A DNA stretch of 64,000 nucleotides from NCBI GenBank assembly GCA_949987565.1, contig OX465109.1, forward strand, positions 14,463,400 to 14,527,399. The letters are read 5' to 3'. Origin of the DNA: Luidia sarsii. Its lineage: Eukaryota > Echinodermata > Asteroidea > Paxillosida > Luidiidae. Position numbers and translations under genes: made by a program. A model generated the notes under the pieces. It worked only from the letters and a program-made list of their open reading frames with translations. It made no database searches and had not been told where the DNA came from. The stretch's first letter is position 1. Each line of letters begins with the position of its first letter. Below are positions 1 through 12,400 of the stretch, one piece after another.

Positions 1-1012
1 TAAACCTTTTTTTGACCAAGTTTGGTACCGGTAACTGTCAGCCCTGCACTAATTAAGTAATGGTCTGGCGCGTAAATGACTTTTTTTTCTCAAAGGAGCT
101 GATTTATGTATTTCAAAAGCCTAGATATTTTCATTGAATGATTGCACATCAATGCATTTTATTTCATCGTCTAGAAGAGATTGAGCTGTTTCGTCTGATA
201 TATAAAAATTAAGGGCACAAATGTGACTGCAATCATACGCCTAAAATGCCTTGAAAAAAACACCCAGAAATACCCTTTTTTACAGAAAATTTCAGTGCCT
301 CGTACTCGGTCACTGTGGGATCATACATCGAGCTACTCCACCAGGTGATATCGTTCCATATGGGGATCAAATAGCCAAGATTTGAACTGAAACTGCTGAC
401 CCCCCACCTTCTCGAATTTTTAAGATTTTGCATTGTCTTCTCGTGAACTAACACTTAAGTTGGCGGCGGTCTGATTAAATTCCCAATTTCTGGAATGCAC
501 TTTGTATGCAAATTCTGAAGTCTGTCGACAAAACTAAGCCATGCAGAAATGTTGCCACTGTTTGAATATTTTTTCAAGATCTTGAAAAATTGAGGTCCAG
601 GGTGCTAGTCACAGACGGGTCTAATTCCTGTTTCCAAGGCACGAGATTTGTGAACCAGAACTGACAGCAACCAGTCTAAGCTTCTGACGCATTACCGTGA
701 CTAGTACTGGGGGCCTACTGCATGCCGTTACTTGTCCCGAGTCCGAAGCGCAGTTCAGACTGGGGTTCAATCACAGTGGTGCAAAACCCTAGGGCCCCGA
801 GAATAATTTGTTATTTTAAAAAAAAATCCCTTACTTGTCAGGCTGTCCTATGCTGGGCATACGGGCTGAACCCGTAACGTAAACAGGACAGGGCTTCGAG
901 ATCGGTCTAGTTTTAATTCTGTAAAATTATCTTGTGATAAAGCTGAAGGTGGTTTTCATCTCCTGGTGGATTATTCATGTTTTACCTCATAAAGTCGAGT
1001 ATGGGTCTAGGC
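1..1012. other. Non-coding start of window, no gene recognised
   Basis: No convincing coding region is visible. Short open frames here have no recognisable domain. A sequence resembling a tRNA B box (GGTTCAATC at 764-772) hints at an old SINE, but I could not find a matching A box. The interval may be the last intron or downstream flank of the minus-strand sorcin-like gene, whose last exon I could not locate. Confidence 0.4.
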
Positions 1013-1560
1013 TTAAAGGGGAAGCAACTCAAGAAATAAAGTTAGCTTATCTGATTGGGTGTTAAAAACAACCCTACAATTATCTACGAGTCACTCACGT
1101 ATGTTTTTCATAAAGAGAGAAAATTTGTGGAATTGTAGGTCGAATTTGCGTTCCCATACATAGCAATCTTTTCGAAAAAAAGCCGTCGCTGATTGCGGGA
1201 ATGTGATGTGAGGACGGATAACTGCCGTATGACTATGAGTATTGAGGTGCCCGGATGTGCCCCTAGTTTGTGTACACTCGCGAGTTAAACGAAGGCCAAG
1301 AAAACTGAGTTACATAGGAAATGGGCTACGTCCATCAAAGTGGAGAAATTTCTCAAAATCGACTAACAATACTCAATAGAAATCGAAAGGATGTAAATGT
1401 GATTTGTACTGTAGCAATCACTTTACCTCCATGCTTCACCGAGGAGGATTGGGAGGAGGCCTTGCGGGACAAACTAACCGCCTCGAAGCCGAGAAAGGAT
1501 ACTGAAAGAACATGCTGTTCCTTCTCTATATTCCACATCGACCAGCGGTAAAAACATGTG
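1013..1560 (+). mobile_element. Kolobok-like DNA transposon remnant with decayed THAP domain
   Basis: A TTAA at 1013-1016 precedes AGGGGAAGCAACTCAAG, which resembles the terminus of the element at 24359-24953 (AGGGGAATGAAACCCAG). The two copies stay alignable by eye: both have a CACTCACGTA...CATAAAGAG segment and a GTCGAATTTGCGTTCCC segment. They also share a stretch coding RKWATSIKVEKFLK (1315-1359). Downstream, the frames at about 1430-1560 contain EEDWEEALRDKL and, after a frameshift, an AVP-like motif, as expected for the C-terminal half of a THAP zinc finger. Several frameshifts make it a pseudogene. The right end is not defined. Kolobok is inferred from TTAA plus THAP; other THAP transposons (P-like) are the alternative. 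Confidence 0.55.
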
Positions 1561-1908
1561 AATCGACAGCTTCAAGAATTTCCGAATTATTTTCGTTTCG
1601 GTCCCTACGTGAATGTTTACTTATTCTCCAATGCACGTGCATGTGAGATCCTTCTCGGTGAAAACTGCATGAATCAGTTTGATTTCTTTATTTTTAAAAA
1701 TGTAAATTAATTCTAAAAATACAAGTATGTTTTTAAAAAATTTTTGGGTTTAGATTTCTGTATGACTTTGTGAAAATGTGGATTATTAACTTTTTTTTAA
1801 TAACTTTATTAACTTGCTGTATCCCCTCGTGGTGATCCTCCTTGCTGACCTGTCTACGTGTGTATGTAAGTCTGTCCGTCAGTTGGTATGTAAGTCTATG
1901 TTCTGTGT

Positions 1909-4599
1909 TTGTCTCTTGTCTTTTGCTCTAATATGAATAACCCAACCTGTTTCTTTCAACTTAGGAAACTGCAAAAAAAGGCTCTTCGATACACTTTCCA
2001 TCAAGACAACTACAACTTTTTCTCAGTCTCTCGCCTGATCCCTACTGGCTTACAGATATCTCACACCCCCCAAATTGGAAAACTCTCCCCCAACCTACAA
2101 AAAAAATGGAATCAAATTCTTTTTAGTGCTTCCATTCAGCTCATCAAGGTCCTCTCTGAGCAATGTGAAATTACCCTTCAGGCTGTCCACCAGGACATTG
2201 CTAATCTGGACTCCAAACTCCGCTCCAGCTGTTCTGAAAGCCAGTATAAGGATCTCAGTGATGAGATTGAGAAAGGTCTCTCTAACCTGAATTCTGTTCT
2301 CACCGACAGGAGAAACAAGAAGATTGGTGGCCTTGTTGCCAAACAACGCAGACACAACCGCTTCAGACGTAGTCCCCAGTCTACACCTGTACCCCCCACT
2401 AACACTGTTGTCAACCTTTCCTCTTCTTCTCTAACTGACGCCGAGCATACGTTACTTTCCAAGGGCTTGAACTTTTGTCCAACTCCCCCCAAAGTTGACC
2501 AAGTAATGCTCAGTCAAGATCTCACTGAGTATTACCGCAGACTTCGTCTGACTGAGTTCTTCTTCGATTCTGGCTCCCGTAAAGAAGAACCTTTCCGAGT
2601 AAAAAGCACTTGGGTCCCCCCCCCCAAGAACCGTGTTCCAGCCCTTAATTGAAACGTATGTGCAAGCAGTCAGTTCTCAAGTTTCCAACTCCTCTCATCT
2701 TACCCGTAAGCCCCACGACAATCTCCCTAGGGAAGAACGTCTTGCTCTCAACACTCTACGTTCCCGCGGTGACATCATTATCAAGCCAGCAGATAAAGGG
2801 TCAGCTGTTGTAATCATGGATCGCCAAAAATATATTGATGAAGCCAATCGCCAACTTAACAATCCCCAGCACTATAAGTGTCTGGACTCTAACCCCACTG
2901 GCAAATTTTCAGAGCAAATTCAGGAAGTTTTGGATGACATGCGATCACGTGATCATTTGAGTAAAAAAGCTCACAGATTTCTATCACCGATCAATTGTAG
3001 AACTGCCAGATTCTACCTTCTCCCGAAAAATCACAAGACCAACAACCCAGGCAGACCCATCATCTCTGGCAATGGTTCACCTACGGAACACATATCTCTT
3101 TTCATTGACTCTTTTCTCAAACCCTTGGTTCCCCAAATCCCCTCATACGTCCATGACACTCCCGACTTTCTGCAGTTGGAAAGTGTCAAGGATCAAATTC
3201 CGACCACTGCCATAATTGGTACTATTGACGTTTCCTCTCTATACACTAACATCCCCCAGGAAGAAGGCATTCAAGCTTGCTCCTCGGCCCTGGCCAAAGT
3301 AAAACAGTCTTCTCCACCCATCTCCGACATAACCACCCTCATGAGGCTAGTGCTGGCCAAGAATAATTTCTCCTTTCTTGGCAAGCACTATCTTCAAGTG
3401 CATGGCACTGCCATGGGCACGCGTATGGCTCCTTCCTTTGCTTGCCTTTTCATGGGTGACCTTGAGGAACGCATACTCAGTGAGGCTCCATGCCGTCCTT
3501 GGATTTGGTGGAGATACATAGATGACGTTTTCTTCATTTGGACTAGGGACAATAGCAGCTTGAATGCCTTCTTTGATCACATCAATTCCTTCCACAGCAC
3601 TATCAAATTCACATGGGAACACTCTCCAGCAGACCCACTTTCTGGATGTCACCGTCCGGAAAGACCTCGACACACTTAATACAGACTTGTATTCTAAGCC
3701 CACCGACACTCATCAATATCTCCATGCCTCCAGTTGTCACCCCAGACACTGTAAGACTGGTATAGCTTACAGCCAGGCCCTCAGATTGAGGCGCATATGT
3801 TCCCATGAGTCTGACTTTCGCCGCCATATACGTGTATTGGCCAGTAACTTGGTTGCTAGAGGCTATAGTTCTCGCCAAGTGAAGAACTCCATTGCTAAAG
3901 TCTATTCCATTCCCAGAAGTTCGGCACTAAAACAAAAGCCACCAGGTCCCAAGGACAAGCCCAAGGTTCCCTTAGTTACTTCCTACCACCCTTCTCTTCC
4001 TCCTCTCAGGAAGATAACTAGGGGAAACCACCATATTCTCCACACTTCAGATCGTCTGGCTGATGCCATTCCAAATTCGCCTGTTTTGGCTTTCAGGCGC
4101 CACCGGGAACCTGCGTGACTTAATTGTCCGAGCAGAGGTTCCCCCTTTGGACTCTTCACCTCCAACTAAATTTGGTACATTTAAGTGTACCTCGAAATGC
4201 ATTGTTTGCAAGACACATGTCAAGGAAATAGACTCTTTCAATGGACATTCTTCTGGAACTACCCACACGACCTATGGCTGTATCACGTGCAATACCTCCA
4301 ACATCATATACCTCATCTCTTGTAGAGTTTGTAATATTCAGTATGTTGGCGAGACCAAAAACACCCACAAAAAACAGATCTATGGCCATAGGTCTACTAT
4401 CAAAACTGGTAAAATGGACACCCCTGTTGGGTATCACTTCAATCTCCCTGATCATTCGATATCAGATATGAGTGTACTGGGCATAGAATCACTTGGTCAC
4501 CGTAGTAATGCTGTCCGTCTTAGCCGTGAGAAAATGTGGATGAAGCTTCTTCGGACTATTCAACCACATGGTCTCAACATCCAGGAGGGTAATGACTAA
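1909..4599 (+). pseudogene. PLE1 reverse transcriptase/GIY-YIG polyprotein, broken by frameshifts
   Basis: The reading frame runs through four overlapping segments: 1909-2652, 2633-3679, 3564-4118 and 4063-4599. Frameshifts lie near the C10 tract at about 2619, near 3640 and near 4100. The second segment has the PLE-typical IIIKPADKGSAVVIMD block, an FYLLPKNHK motif, RT motif A (TIDVSSLYTNIPQEEG), motif B (GTAMGTRMAPSFA) and the catalytic YIDD (3515-3526). The last segment carries a GIY-YIG core (IIYLISCRVCNIQYVGETK) with the downstream conserved RxxxH region. A CxxC...HxxC-like cluster precedes the nuclease, as in many PLEs. It is not expected to make a full protein as it stands; sequencing error in the homopolymer could explain the first break only. 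Confidence 0.85.
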
Positions 4600-4875
4600 C
4601 ACCATGCAGCTTTCTGATAATCCTTCTTTTGTGTTCAGTCCTTCACACTTCTCTCTTTGATCTTTCCCCCTCTTCTCACTAATCCCTACCCTACTCCTTG
4701 CCCTTCTCTTTGATCTTTCCCCCTCTTCTCACTAATCCCTACCCTACTCCTTGCCCTTCCCTTTGATCTCTCCCTACCAGCTGCACTCTTTGTCCTTTGT
4801 TTCTCATCAGTGTCCTATTCATTCTCTCCCCCCTTCCTTCGTGTACATGTATCTGTTTTGTCCTTGTCACTCTGC

Positions 4876-4908
4876 CTTTGAGAAAGGTCCTGCTAGGATC
4901 AAAACATC
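4876..4908 (+). ncRNA. Hammerhead-like motif at PLE1 3' end
   Basis: GGTCC...GGATC forms a 5-bp stem (with one G-U) around loop TGCTA, followed by AAAACATC where other copies have GAAACGTC. Upstream TTTGAGAAA sits where a hammerhead has CUGAUGA. PLEs are reported in the literature to carry hammerhead ribozymes with a minimal helix III in their terminal repeats. This copy departs from the catalytic core (no exact CUGAUGA, GAAA changed to AAAA), so activity is doubtful. Confidence 0.4.
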
Positions 4909-5464
4909 AGGCCCACTAAACTTTAAGATTTACATTTTGGTAATTTTAGTCAGTAAGCAGTTTGCACCATTTTTGTATATCACATTAATAACTTTTGTTA
5001 AATTTGAAAGCTTAATAAACCTTTTCACGTTCGCAAGGCTTTATGGAACATTGAGTTTTGTCGAAACGTTGAGTGGGTAGTTTCGGAGAAATCAGTGGAG
5101 ATTCCCTTGGTGACTGAAAGGCAATCTCGGCGCGTGCATGCAGCTAGCTGCACTTGATGCACACGATGCACGCATTGTAATTGTCAGTCACAGCTTTTTC
5201 CGAAACTACCCAGTCAACGTTCCGACAACAAATACATTTTGTTGATGGTATCTAGACGAAAATTCTGTGTGAGTTTCATTTCTGAACTCCATCTGGTTTT
5301 TGAGAAAATAAAATAAACAATTCACAAACTTACATGCTTCGCCATAGAGCTGTGTGATAAAAATATGGCCAGTTTGTCATCTATACCCATGATGCTTTGC
5401 GAACAATTCCATGAATTTTCTCTCTTTATGAAAATCGTACGTGAGTGACTCATAGGTAATTGTA

Positions 5465-5687
5465 GAAATAAGACTTTAGGCTTTGCATGGTGGGTGAATC
5501 AATATAGGAAGGTTTGGTGTGACACCATGTATAAGGTCTCTTAAAGAAGAGGTGTGGTTCTGAAAAGAACCTGAGTGGTAACTCGACAGTTCAACCAGTA
5601 TGCTCTGACTGTCATCAGGAGAATGACGGCCTGATGATGGCCAGAGCATACTGGTCGAAACGTCGAGTTACCACTCGGGTTCTTTTC
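5465..5687. mobile_element. 223-bp hammerhead-bearing hairpin insertion with 11-bp target duplication
   Basis: AGGTAATTGTA is present at 5454-5464 and again at 5688-5698, bracketing a 223-bp segment that interrupts the Kolobok-like repeat. The right part of the insert folds on itself: 5560-5587 is the reverse complement of 5662-5689 with one mismatch, and a second inverted block, 5595-5608 with 5641-5653, lies inside. The insert has no coding capacity. Its size, target duplication and ribozyme-like core suggest a small retro-element, perhaps derived from a PLE or retrozyme. Confidence 0.6.
5631..5664 (+). ncRNA. Hammerhead-like core in the 5465-5687 insertion
   Basis: An exact CTGATGA (5631-5637) is followed by a GGCCAG/CTGGTC stem II, an exact GAAA (5657-5660) and CGTC, where cleavage after GTC (5664) would be expected. 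Helix III is only one or two pairs with no loop, the minimal form described for PLE hammerheads. On the minus strand a second CTGATGA (about 5612-5618) lies in the opposite arm with TTGAACTGTC in place of TCGAAACGTC, a decayed head-to-head partner. Activity is untested. Confidence 0.5.
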
Positions 5688-6322
5688 AGGTAATTGTATG
5701 TTGTTTTTAACACCCAATCGGATAAGCAAACTTTATTTCTTGGATTGCATTCCACTTTAATAAACCTTTTTCACGTTTGCAAAGCATCATGGGTATAGAT
5801 GACAAACTCGCCGTATTCTTATCCCACAACTCTATGGCGTAGCACGTAACTTCGTGAATTTGTTTAATCATTTTCACCAAAACCCAGATGGAGTTCAGAC
5901 ATGAAACTTGCACAGCGTTTTCGTCTAGATACCAGCAACAGAATACATGTACACCTTTTGTTGGAACGTTGGTTGTGAGGTTTTGGAGAAATCAGTGGAG
6001 ATTCCCTTGGTGACTGGATGGCAATGCAGCGCACGCATGCAGCTAGCAGTGCACAGTAAGTAACAAACAATAACAATGCGTGCATAGCATGCCGCTAGCT
6101 GCATGTGTGCGCTGAAACTGCAATGGGGGTCATTTTTGGGGGGTAAAATAAACACACTAATGATGAACACATATTGCTGATGCAGTTCACACTTCAAATA
6201 TATAAATCAGTGTATTTATAGATTAAAATGGGATATTACAGATTTAGGCTTCAGCCTGCCTTTTTCATCAATCAACTCCTAGACAGATACATGTATGTGA
6301 AGCTGAATGAATGCCAACTAAC

Positions 6323-6436
6323 CTGTGAGAGCTCTCAGGCGTACGCAGCATGAAACAAAGTCATCAAAAGTGATCCTTCCTCCCTTCTCATATCGCTTCA
6401 TCATAACTCCCAATGCCTGAGGACTCAAGTTATATC
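6323..6436 (-). CDS. Sorcin-like exon 6
   Basis: 114 nt from acceptor TTCTGCAG to donor GTTAGT, encoding [37 protein letters not shown]. This corresponds to EF4 and the following helix. The next exon (SFRRRD...-type in sorcin) was not found downstream. Confidence 0.88.
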
Positions 6437-9400
6437 CTGCAGAAGAGCGAAAAGGTCACTGTCAGAGAATGTGTTTCATCATTATTCAAACAGAAATTAT
6501 ACATTTTTTGTAAATAATAAATTTTATTTTGAATTGATAATTTCTTTTTGTTTGAATTGATCTTGCAAGGGTAGGCTAAGCGCGCTATAGGATCTTTGCT
6601 TATGACTACAGTACAGCTCAAACCATCATGTTTCCACTATTAACAATTGATTATTTCTACCAAATCTTACTGACTACCATCCATTCTAATCCCCTGAATT
6701 CAAGTGTTTTGAATTCGTTTTTTGGGCACTTGTTGACCGAGAGGAGGGAGAATGCCTATGTTAACAAAGGCGATGTTGTGCATGCAGCACACGCTTGCCC
6801 CAGGAATGCTGGATAGTCGGAAAGCTGACCAACAATGGGGCTGGTCAAGCATGCAGTCAAGCAAAGGGCATATTGGTACATGTGTTTGTTCTTTTGGCCA
6901 CGCACCTCCGCTGTGTGTGCATCGTGTAAAAACTCGTGGATGTGGATGTGGGCATTGGGGGAATAGCTGGGCTAGAGTTGCTCAGTTGGGGGTGGGGCTT
7001 GTCCGCTTCGACGGACGTGGATGTGGGCATTGGGGGAATAGCTGGGCTAGAGTTGCTCAGTTGGGGGTGGGGCTTGTCCGCTTCGAAGGACGTGGATGTG
7101 GGCATTGGGGGAATAGCTGGGCTAGAGTTGCTCAGTTGGGGGTGTCGTTGGTTTCTAACCATGGATGCCGTCTGCAGTGCAGATCAGGCATTGGGGGAGT
7201 ACGGAGAGTTTTGTCAGGGGGAACTGGCCTCAGACATGGTTGTTCAGTTTTTAGATGGTCATGCGATAAGTGCAGTGGTGAGGATCCCCCTTTGGAAGTG
7301 AAAACTTGTTGGTGGTTTGTTCCCCTGAGAACATGGCCTTGGCATTTCCCTGCTTGGGCACCCCTTGTAGCCTGAGGGGTGGGGTGGGCCACAGAAAAAT
7401 TTGTGGCAAGACATGCAATCTAATTTGAGTTGTGCTAGTCTCTATAAGGCACATGTTAAACACATGCAAGTGACATGTACATGTCAGAACTTATGGTGTT
7501 TAAGTTTGGCAAAGGTAGCCTACTGCTTGTCGCAGGCATTGGGTTGTTTTGAGACCTTTCAATGTGTTGACCAGACAATCAAAGCCTGGTTAAACCTGTT
7601 TTATTATAGAATTGGACGTTTAGCAGTGTATACATTTTGCAATCTATAAAACCCAGCGGAGGTAGTTGTGTCCAAGCGGCAATCACGTGTCCGTGTGTCT
7701 CTCCGTTCCTCCGGGCCCAACTGTGTAAGTGTAAGTCTATTGTTACTTTGAATATTACTGATAAATAGTCATGATGATACAATTTGGCTTTTTTATGCCC
7801 TTTATTTGAGATAAAAATAGGTGATTTTAATGCATATAAATCCCTTTTATTGCACATGTGATTACTGTATATTAATCCATGTTTACGTTGAAACAACCTT
7901 GGTTATTTAGAAGACTACACTCCTCAGACAAACTGTTAGTTCCTTTAATTGAGTAAGGAAAATGTGATTGTATTCTTACAGCATAAACAAAAAACGAACA
8001 CCCAAAAAACAAAAAAAAGAAGAGAAAAGAAAGTCTACAGGATCCAGAAACCACAAGACAGTCTCTGTCGTGTTTATCTGCCAGTGTTTGACTCTCCTGA
8101 CCCAGTAGCCAAGGATTGACACCCCAACCAGTCCATTTCCATAACCTCTCTACACTCAGTGATTGAAATGCGTGCTTCAGTTGTGTTATTGTTTGCAAGG
8201 TTCAACTATGAAATAAATAGATAATATCATTTAATTAAGTTCTTAAAAATTAGTATGCTAGCCCTACATGTTTATATAGAAATAAATATTGTAAATTTCT
8301 TTGCCTACTTTTATTCATTGGTCCATTATACATGTAGGCTAATTAAGGAAGAAAGTATTGCTATCAAAAGTCTTACCAACTTTCCTAATAAACAGCAGTG
8401 AAAAAATGAAAGCATGGAGGAATCTCAGGAAAGGCTCTAAAATGCACAACAGAGCATTCCAGGACAAAATTTGCAGGAGTCCCAAACCCACACTGTTAGA
8501 TGGTTCACGCTTGCATACATATATAAAAGCCAGCCTGTCAACCAAAATCAGTTCAAAAATCCTAAGGATAACCCTGCACATGTATTTCCAGATAAGCGAC
8601 AACGATTGCACTATTGTGAGAATGTTTCTGTGGGTGATTGAGGTATTGTGCACTGCCATGGAAGACAGCATATTGGCATGTCCCACAGCTGCATAGTCAC
8701 TGGACAGACAATGGAAAACTTATATCCTCTGCCTCCCCTACAAATTGGGCCGACCACCTCAAGGATTTGTGAGTTTGGAGTGGAGGCTAGTCTGCAGTCA
8801 AAGGGCATCTGTGCACACAAATCTGTATCATTTTGGACACTCAGTATTTAAGGGCCTGTTATTAGAAAGAAAATGTGGAGGTCATGAGAACTGGAAAATG
8901 GCCCGAGTGTCTCGGGTGGCTCGGGTGACTCAGGTGACTTGAGTGGCTCAATGGATGGTCATGTAATAGCACTTCTATGGTCAACTGAAGACCCCAAAAT
9001 TAAAAATCCTGATTTGGTATTAAATATGTTCATTGGTACATTATAACCCCGGATCAAATGTCATACTTGTGTTTCAGGCTTATTGATGCTTTTTTTAATT
9101 ACCGGTAATCCAAATTATGCCTATAGTTGTTCTTTACCTTTTGGGGTGAAAGGCCATGAAAATTTATATAATCGGATTAAATCCCTGATGTGTTCAGTGC
9201 ATAATGCACCCTTTTAAAGTGCGGTGCCAGTCTTTTTCCCCGCCCCCCCCAAAAAAGGTTGCTGCCCAAATGTCTTTCCCAATTTTTTTTCTTCAGTCGT
9301 TAACAAGGATAGAGATTCTGAAAATTGTTTCCCAATGGCAATAGATGACACTGCACTGCAAGCTTTGATGAGTTGGATTATTTTGGTCAGCATGATTTTT

Positions 9401-12400
9401 GATGTCACATTTTAATACACATTTATTCCATTGTTGCAATCTTCAACAACGAATCATGCAGGCATGTCAAAAAATTTGTCATCTTTTACTCATGAAATTG
9501 GTTCTCTTGAAAAACATGCAGACTGTTTGTATATAAAAACATTGTAATATATGCAACACTTCCCCAACAAGAGTAATGGACAAGATTGTAAACTCATGAT
9601 GGCACCAACGACGGCCTTTTTGGGGAGTGGCTGCTCCCCTTCCAGACTTAAGTGTGTGCGTTTTGGGGTAGGCATCCTTCGCAAATTCAGTGGCCCTACA
9701 ACGCCTGGAAGGAGACCAAAACCTACCAAACCGGACCTCCCTCTCCCCCTCCAAGATCACTACCCTGTTGGAATTCATCTTGCAGTCCACCTATTTCCTC
9801 CACGAAGCACGAGTAGACGGACGGAGCAGCTATGGGTAGTCCAGTGTCCGCGGTCATCACTAATCTATACATGGAGGCATTTGAGGAGGAGGCCCTACAG
9901 AGTTGCCCTCCCGACTGCTCCCCCACGGTATGGAAGCAGTATGTCGATGACACCTTTGTCATTGCGCTGCGTTACCGGACTGACCAGCTGCTCTCCCACC
10001 TAAACAACCTCTAGCCCACCATACGTTTCACCACAGAGGTCGAAGAGGACAACACCATCGCCTTCCTGGATACTTTGGTCCATAGGGAGCCCAACTTCAA
10101 CCTGACCACCACCGTGTACCACAAACCTACGCACACCGACCAGTACTTGGCTTACGACTCCTACCACCCTGAGTCTGTGAAGTGTGGAGTGGCTAAGTGT
10201 CTCTTTGACTGTGCCTCGCGTCTGGTGACCAGACTGCAGTGTACAGCCACAGAGAGATGCCACGTACACAATGCCCTAGCAGCGAATGGGTACCCACCCC
10301 CTTTATCCGGGATTCTTTGAGACCCACGGTCAGCACCAATACGTAGCGGGTTGAGTACAAGTCCTTCGCTGTACTCCCCTTCATGGACAGCGTCTCCAGG
10401 CAGCTGAGAAGAATCCTCAAAGACACGGCATCAGTACCATGTTTCGTTCTTCCACCAGCCTGAGGAACCAGCTTGTCCGCCCGAAGGACCCTGTCCCCCC
10501 GGGAAGATGCAGAGGTGTCATCTACGAGATTCCGTTTAATGAGTGCAACTAGGTCTACATCGGCAAAACCGGCAGGCCCATCGGTGAGAGGATCAAGGAG
10601 CATCAATGCGACGTGAGACTCTCCTGTGTGGATGGATTGGTGGTAGCTGAGCATGCCTGGGGATCTGGTCATTGGCCTAAATGGGATGATGTGCGGTGTA
10701 TCGACCGTGAGCAACACTGGTACACTAGGCGCATCAAGGCCATCCACATCCCTCTCCGCCACAGCAACCTCAACTAAGACAGCGGTATTGACATCCCGTA
10801 TTCTAGCTCCCCACCATCCGTGGTTATAAACGTACACCACAGCATCAAATCTTCAGTTGCCTGATAAAATTCAGCAGTTCCAGCAACTGAAACGTCGCTA
10901 CCAGCAACGAGACATCACGACACGTGACATTAATCACCCTCTTTCTTACCTGTACCACCGTGATAAACAATCCCTTCCTTTCTAGTAATATATTTCCATA
11001 CAAAATTACATGTACTTGAGTACGCAGTGCCTTGGGCACAAAAATGTGGATAAGAAGTGACTGAGGTACGACATGATCTGTTAGTCTCGGCGATACTTCA
11101 TTTTCAGGAGAAACGCTTTGTTACATTAGCAGAGCGTAACTAATCGCTGAAATCAGAGATCAAACAATGAATAAGAAGTGGATGATTTAATCACCTACCG
11201 AAGCTCCTAATGGCATTGTGCAGCTCATGTCCTTCGATGGTTCCTGATCGATCAGCATCAAATTGTTGGAATGTGGTCTTCCATTGATTAAGAACACCCC
11301 ACAGTTCCTTGAATTCATTGAAACCCATTTTTCCAGAGTAATCACGCTACACAAATTAAGGAAATATATTAGTAAACAAATAAATGAAAAACTGACTAGG
11401 AAAATTGAAAAATGCCCCCCCCCCAACAAATTTGACTGAACTGGGATTTGAACCCAAGACCTCTGGTTTTGCGTACCAGCACTCTGACTCTGAGCTAAGG
11501 TACATTATCCAGCCCTTAGATGGTAGCTTTCCCAAATAGTCAACTAATCTTCGCCAGGGTTGGGGCACCAGTCAGAAGCATTAAACCATTATCTGCCGTA
11601 TATCTCCAGGAATATAATCAGGAATCACGCACCTGCTTTCATTCTGATGCAAACAACCACTGGTTGTAAACCAGTGGGTACAGCATTTTTAAAGTACACG
11701 TACCTGTTCCTGATGTCAGAATGTCAGAATGGTACAGCTAAAAGCATGTAGAAAGCCGGTGTATGTTTCCTGTTAACTATTTTTAAAAGTATAAAGGCAA
11801 TAATACTGTTATGAGGGGTTTATAAATATTAGTTTATAAATATTATGTCATCTGGTCCTAGAGGGGAGACAGTATGTCTGACCATCTGTAACTCCCGGTT
11901 CCTACCAATGTAAGAGATGGCATATACATGTATTCACAAACCAATGGCAACTTCTTGTGAGAAACATGTTTGATTGGAACATACATGTAAAGGATACATC
12001 TAACATTGCTATCATCACACGGCATGTCTCCAGATTGAATTCTGCAAATAAATGTACACATAAAAGATTACATGTACATTATAATATGCATGGTGAAACT
12101 AAATGCATTTTAAATACCGTAAATTCCCGCGTATAAGGCGCACTTTTTTTCACCGACGTGAAAACCCAAAGTTGGGGGTGCGCCTTATACGCGGGTACAG
12201 CCCGCTGGCGGTCTTGTTTATAGGCACCATGTCAAAAAGATTTTTATCGGCGCGACGCGTCCCACCTCCCGGATTAAATCGCGGCGCTACGCGGCGCCCG
12301 GACGGTCCCCTTGCTCATTAAAAGATCCCCTCTGTAAAGTCCGCTATTGTTATGTTAATGTAGAATGAATATGGAGAAGTCCCTGGCCCAGCACACACAG

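Larger units (their letters stand above)
1700..4985 (+). mobile_element. Penelope-like element, family 1 (PLE1), near full length but frameshifted
   Basis: The element contains the N-terminal region, reverse transcriptase and GIY-YIG endonuclease of a Penelope-like retroelement, followed by a 3' UTR with a 53-bp direct duplication (about 4651-4756) and a terminal hammerhead-like motif at 4876-4908. The 3' boundary is set by comparison with copies at 18345-18566, 19185-24235 and 57002-57570, which share the terminal stretch ending near GTAAGCAGTTTGCA. The 5' boundary is uncertain; coding similarity starts at about 1960. PLEs transpose by target-primed reverse transcription, and many encode the GIY-YIG nuclease seen here. 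Confidence 0.85.
5405..5757 (-). mobile_element. Terminal fragment of the TTAA/THAP (Kolobok-like) repeat family
   Basis: Read on the minus strand from 5757, it starts AGTGGAATGCAATCCAAGAA and is preceded by TTAA. It matches the start of the element at 1017 (AAGAAATAAAG...CTTATC.GATTGGGTGTTAAAAACA), then continues with the CACTCACGTACG...CATAAAGAGAGAAAATT stretch. It is split by a 223-bp insertion. No coding capacity remains. Confidence 0.5.
5017..6090. repeat. Foldback repeat block, about 1 kb
   Basis: Two arms are inverted relative to each other: 5221-5300 pairs with 5873-5945 (TCTAGACGAAAA / TTTTCGTCTAGA core) and 5330-5400 pairs with 5774-5855 (core CATCTATACCCATGATGCTTTG). A stretch is also repeated directly: GAAATCAGTGGAGATTCCCT at 5089-5108 and again at 5989-6008. 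A shorter inverted pair, 5058-5083 with 5199-5225 (GTTGACTGGGTAGTTTCGG core), marks a small MITE-like end. No protein is encoded. The centre was later hit by the insertion at 5465-5687. Confidence 0.6.

Noticed and set aside
764..772. Possible tRNA gene or SINE near 700-800
   Set aside because: Only a B-box-like GGTTCAATC; no acceptor, anticodon arm or A box at the right distance.
1353..1538. 61-codon minus-strand ORF
   Set aside because: It is antisense to the decayed THAP coding stretch.
8339..8851. Overlapping ORFs of about 110 codons on both strands
   Set aside because: No domain, no conserved motif, random-looking composition inside an intron.
11430..11520. Functional tRNA gene
   Set aside because: A and B boxes fit, but the acceptor and anticodon stems do not pair well and a SINE-like tail follows.
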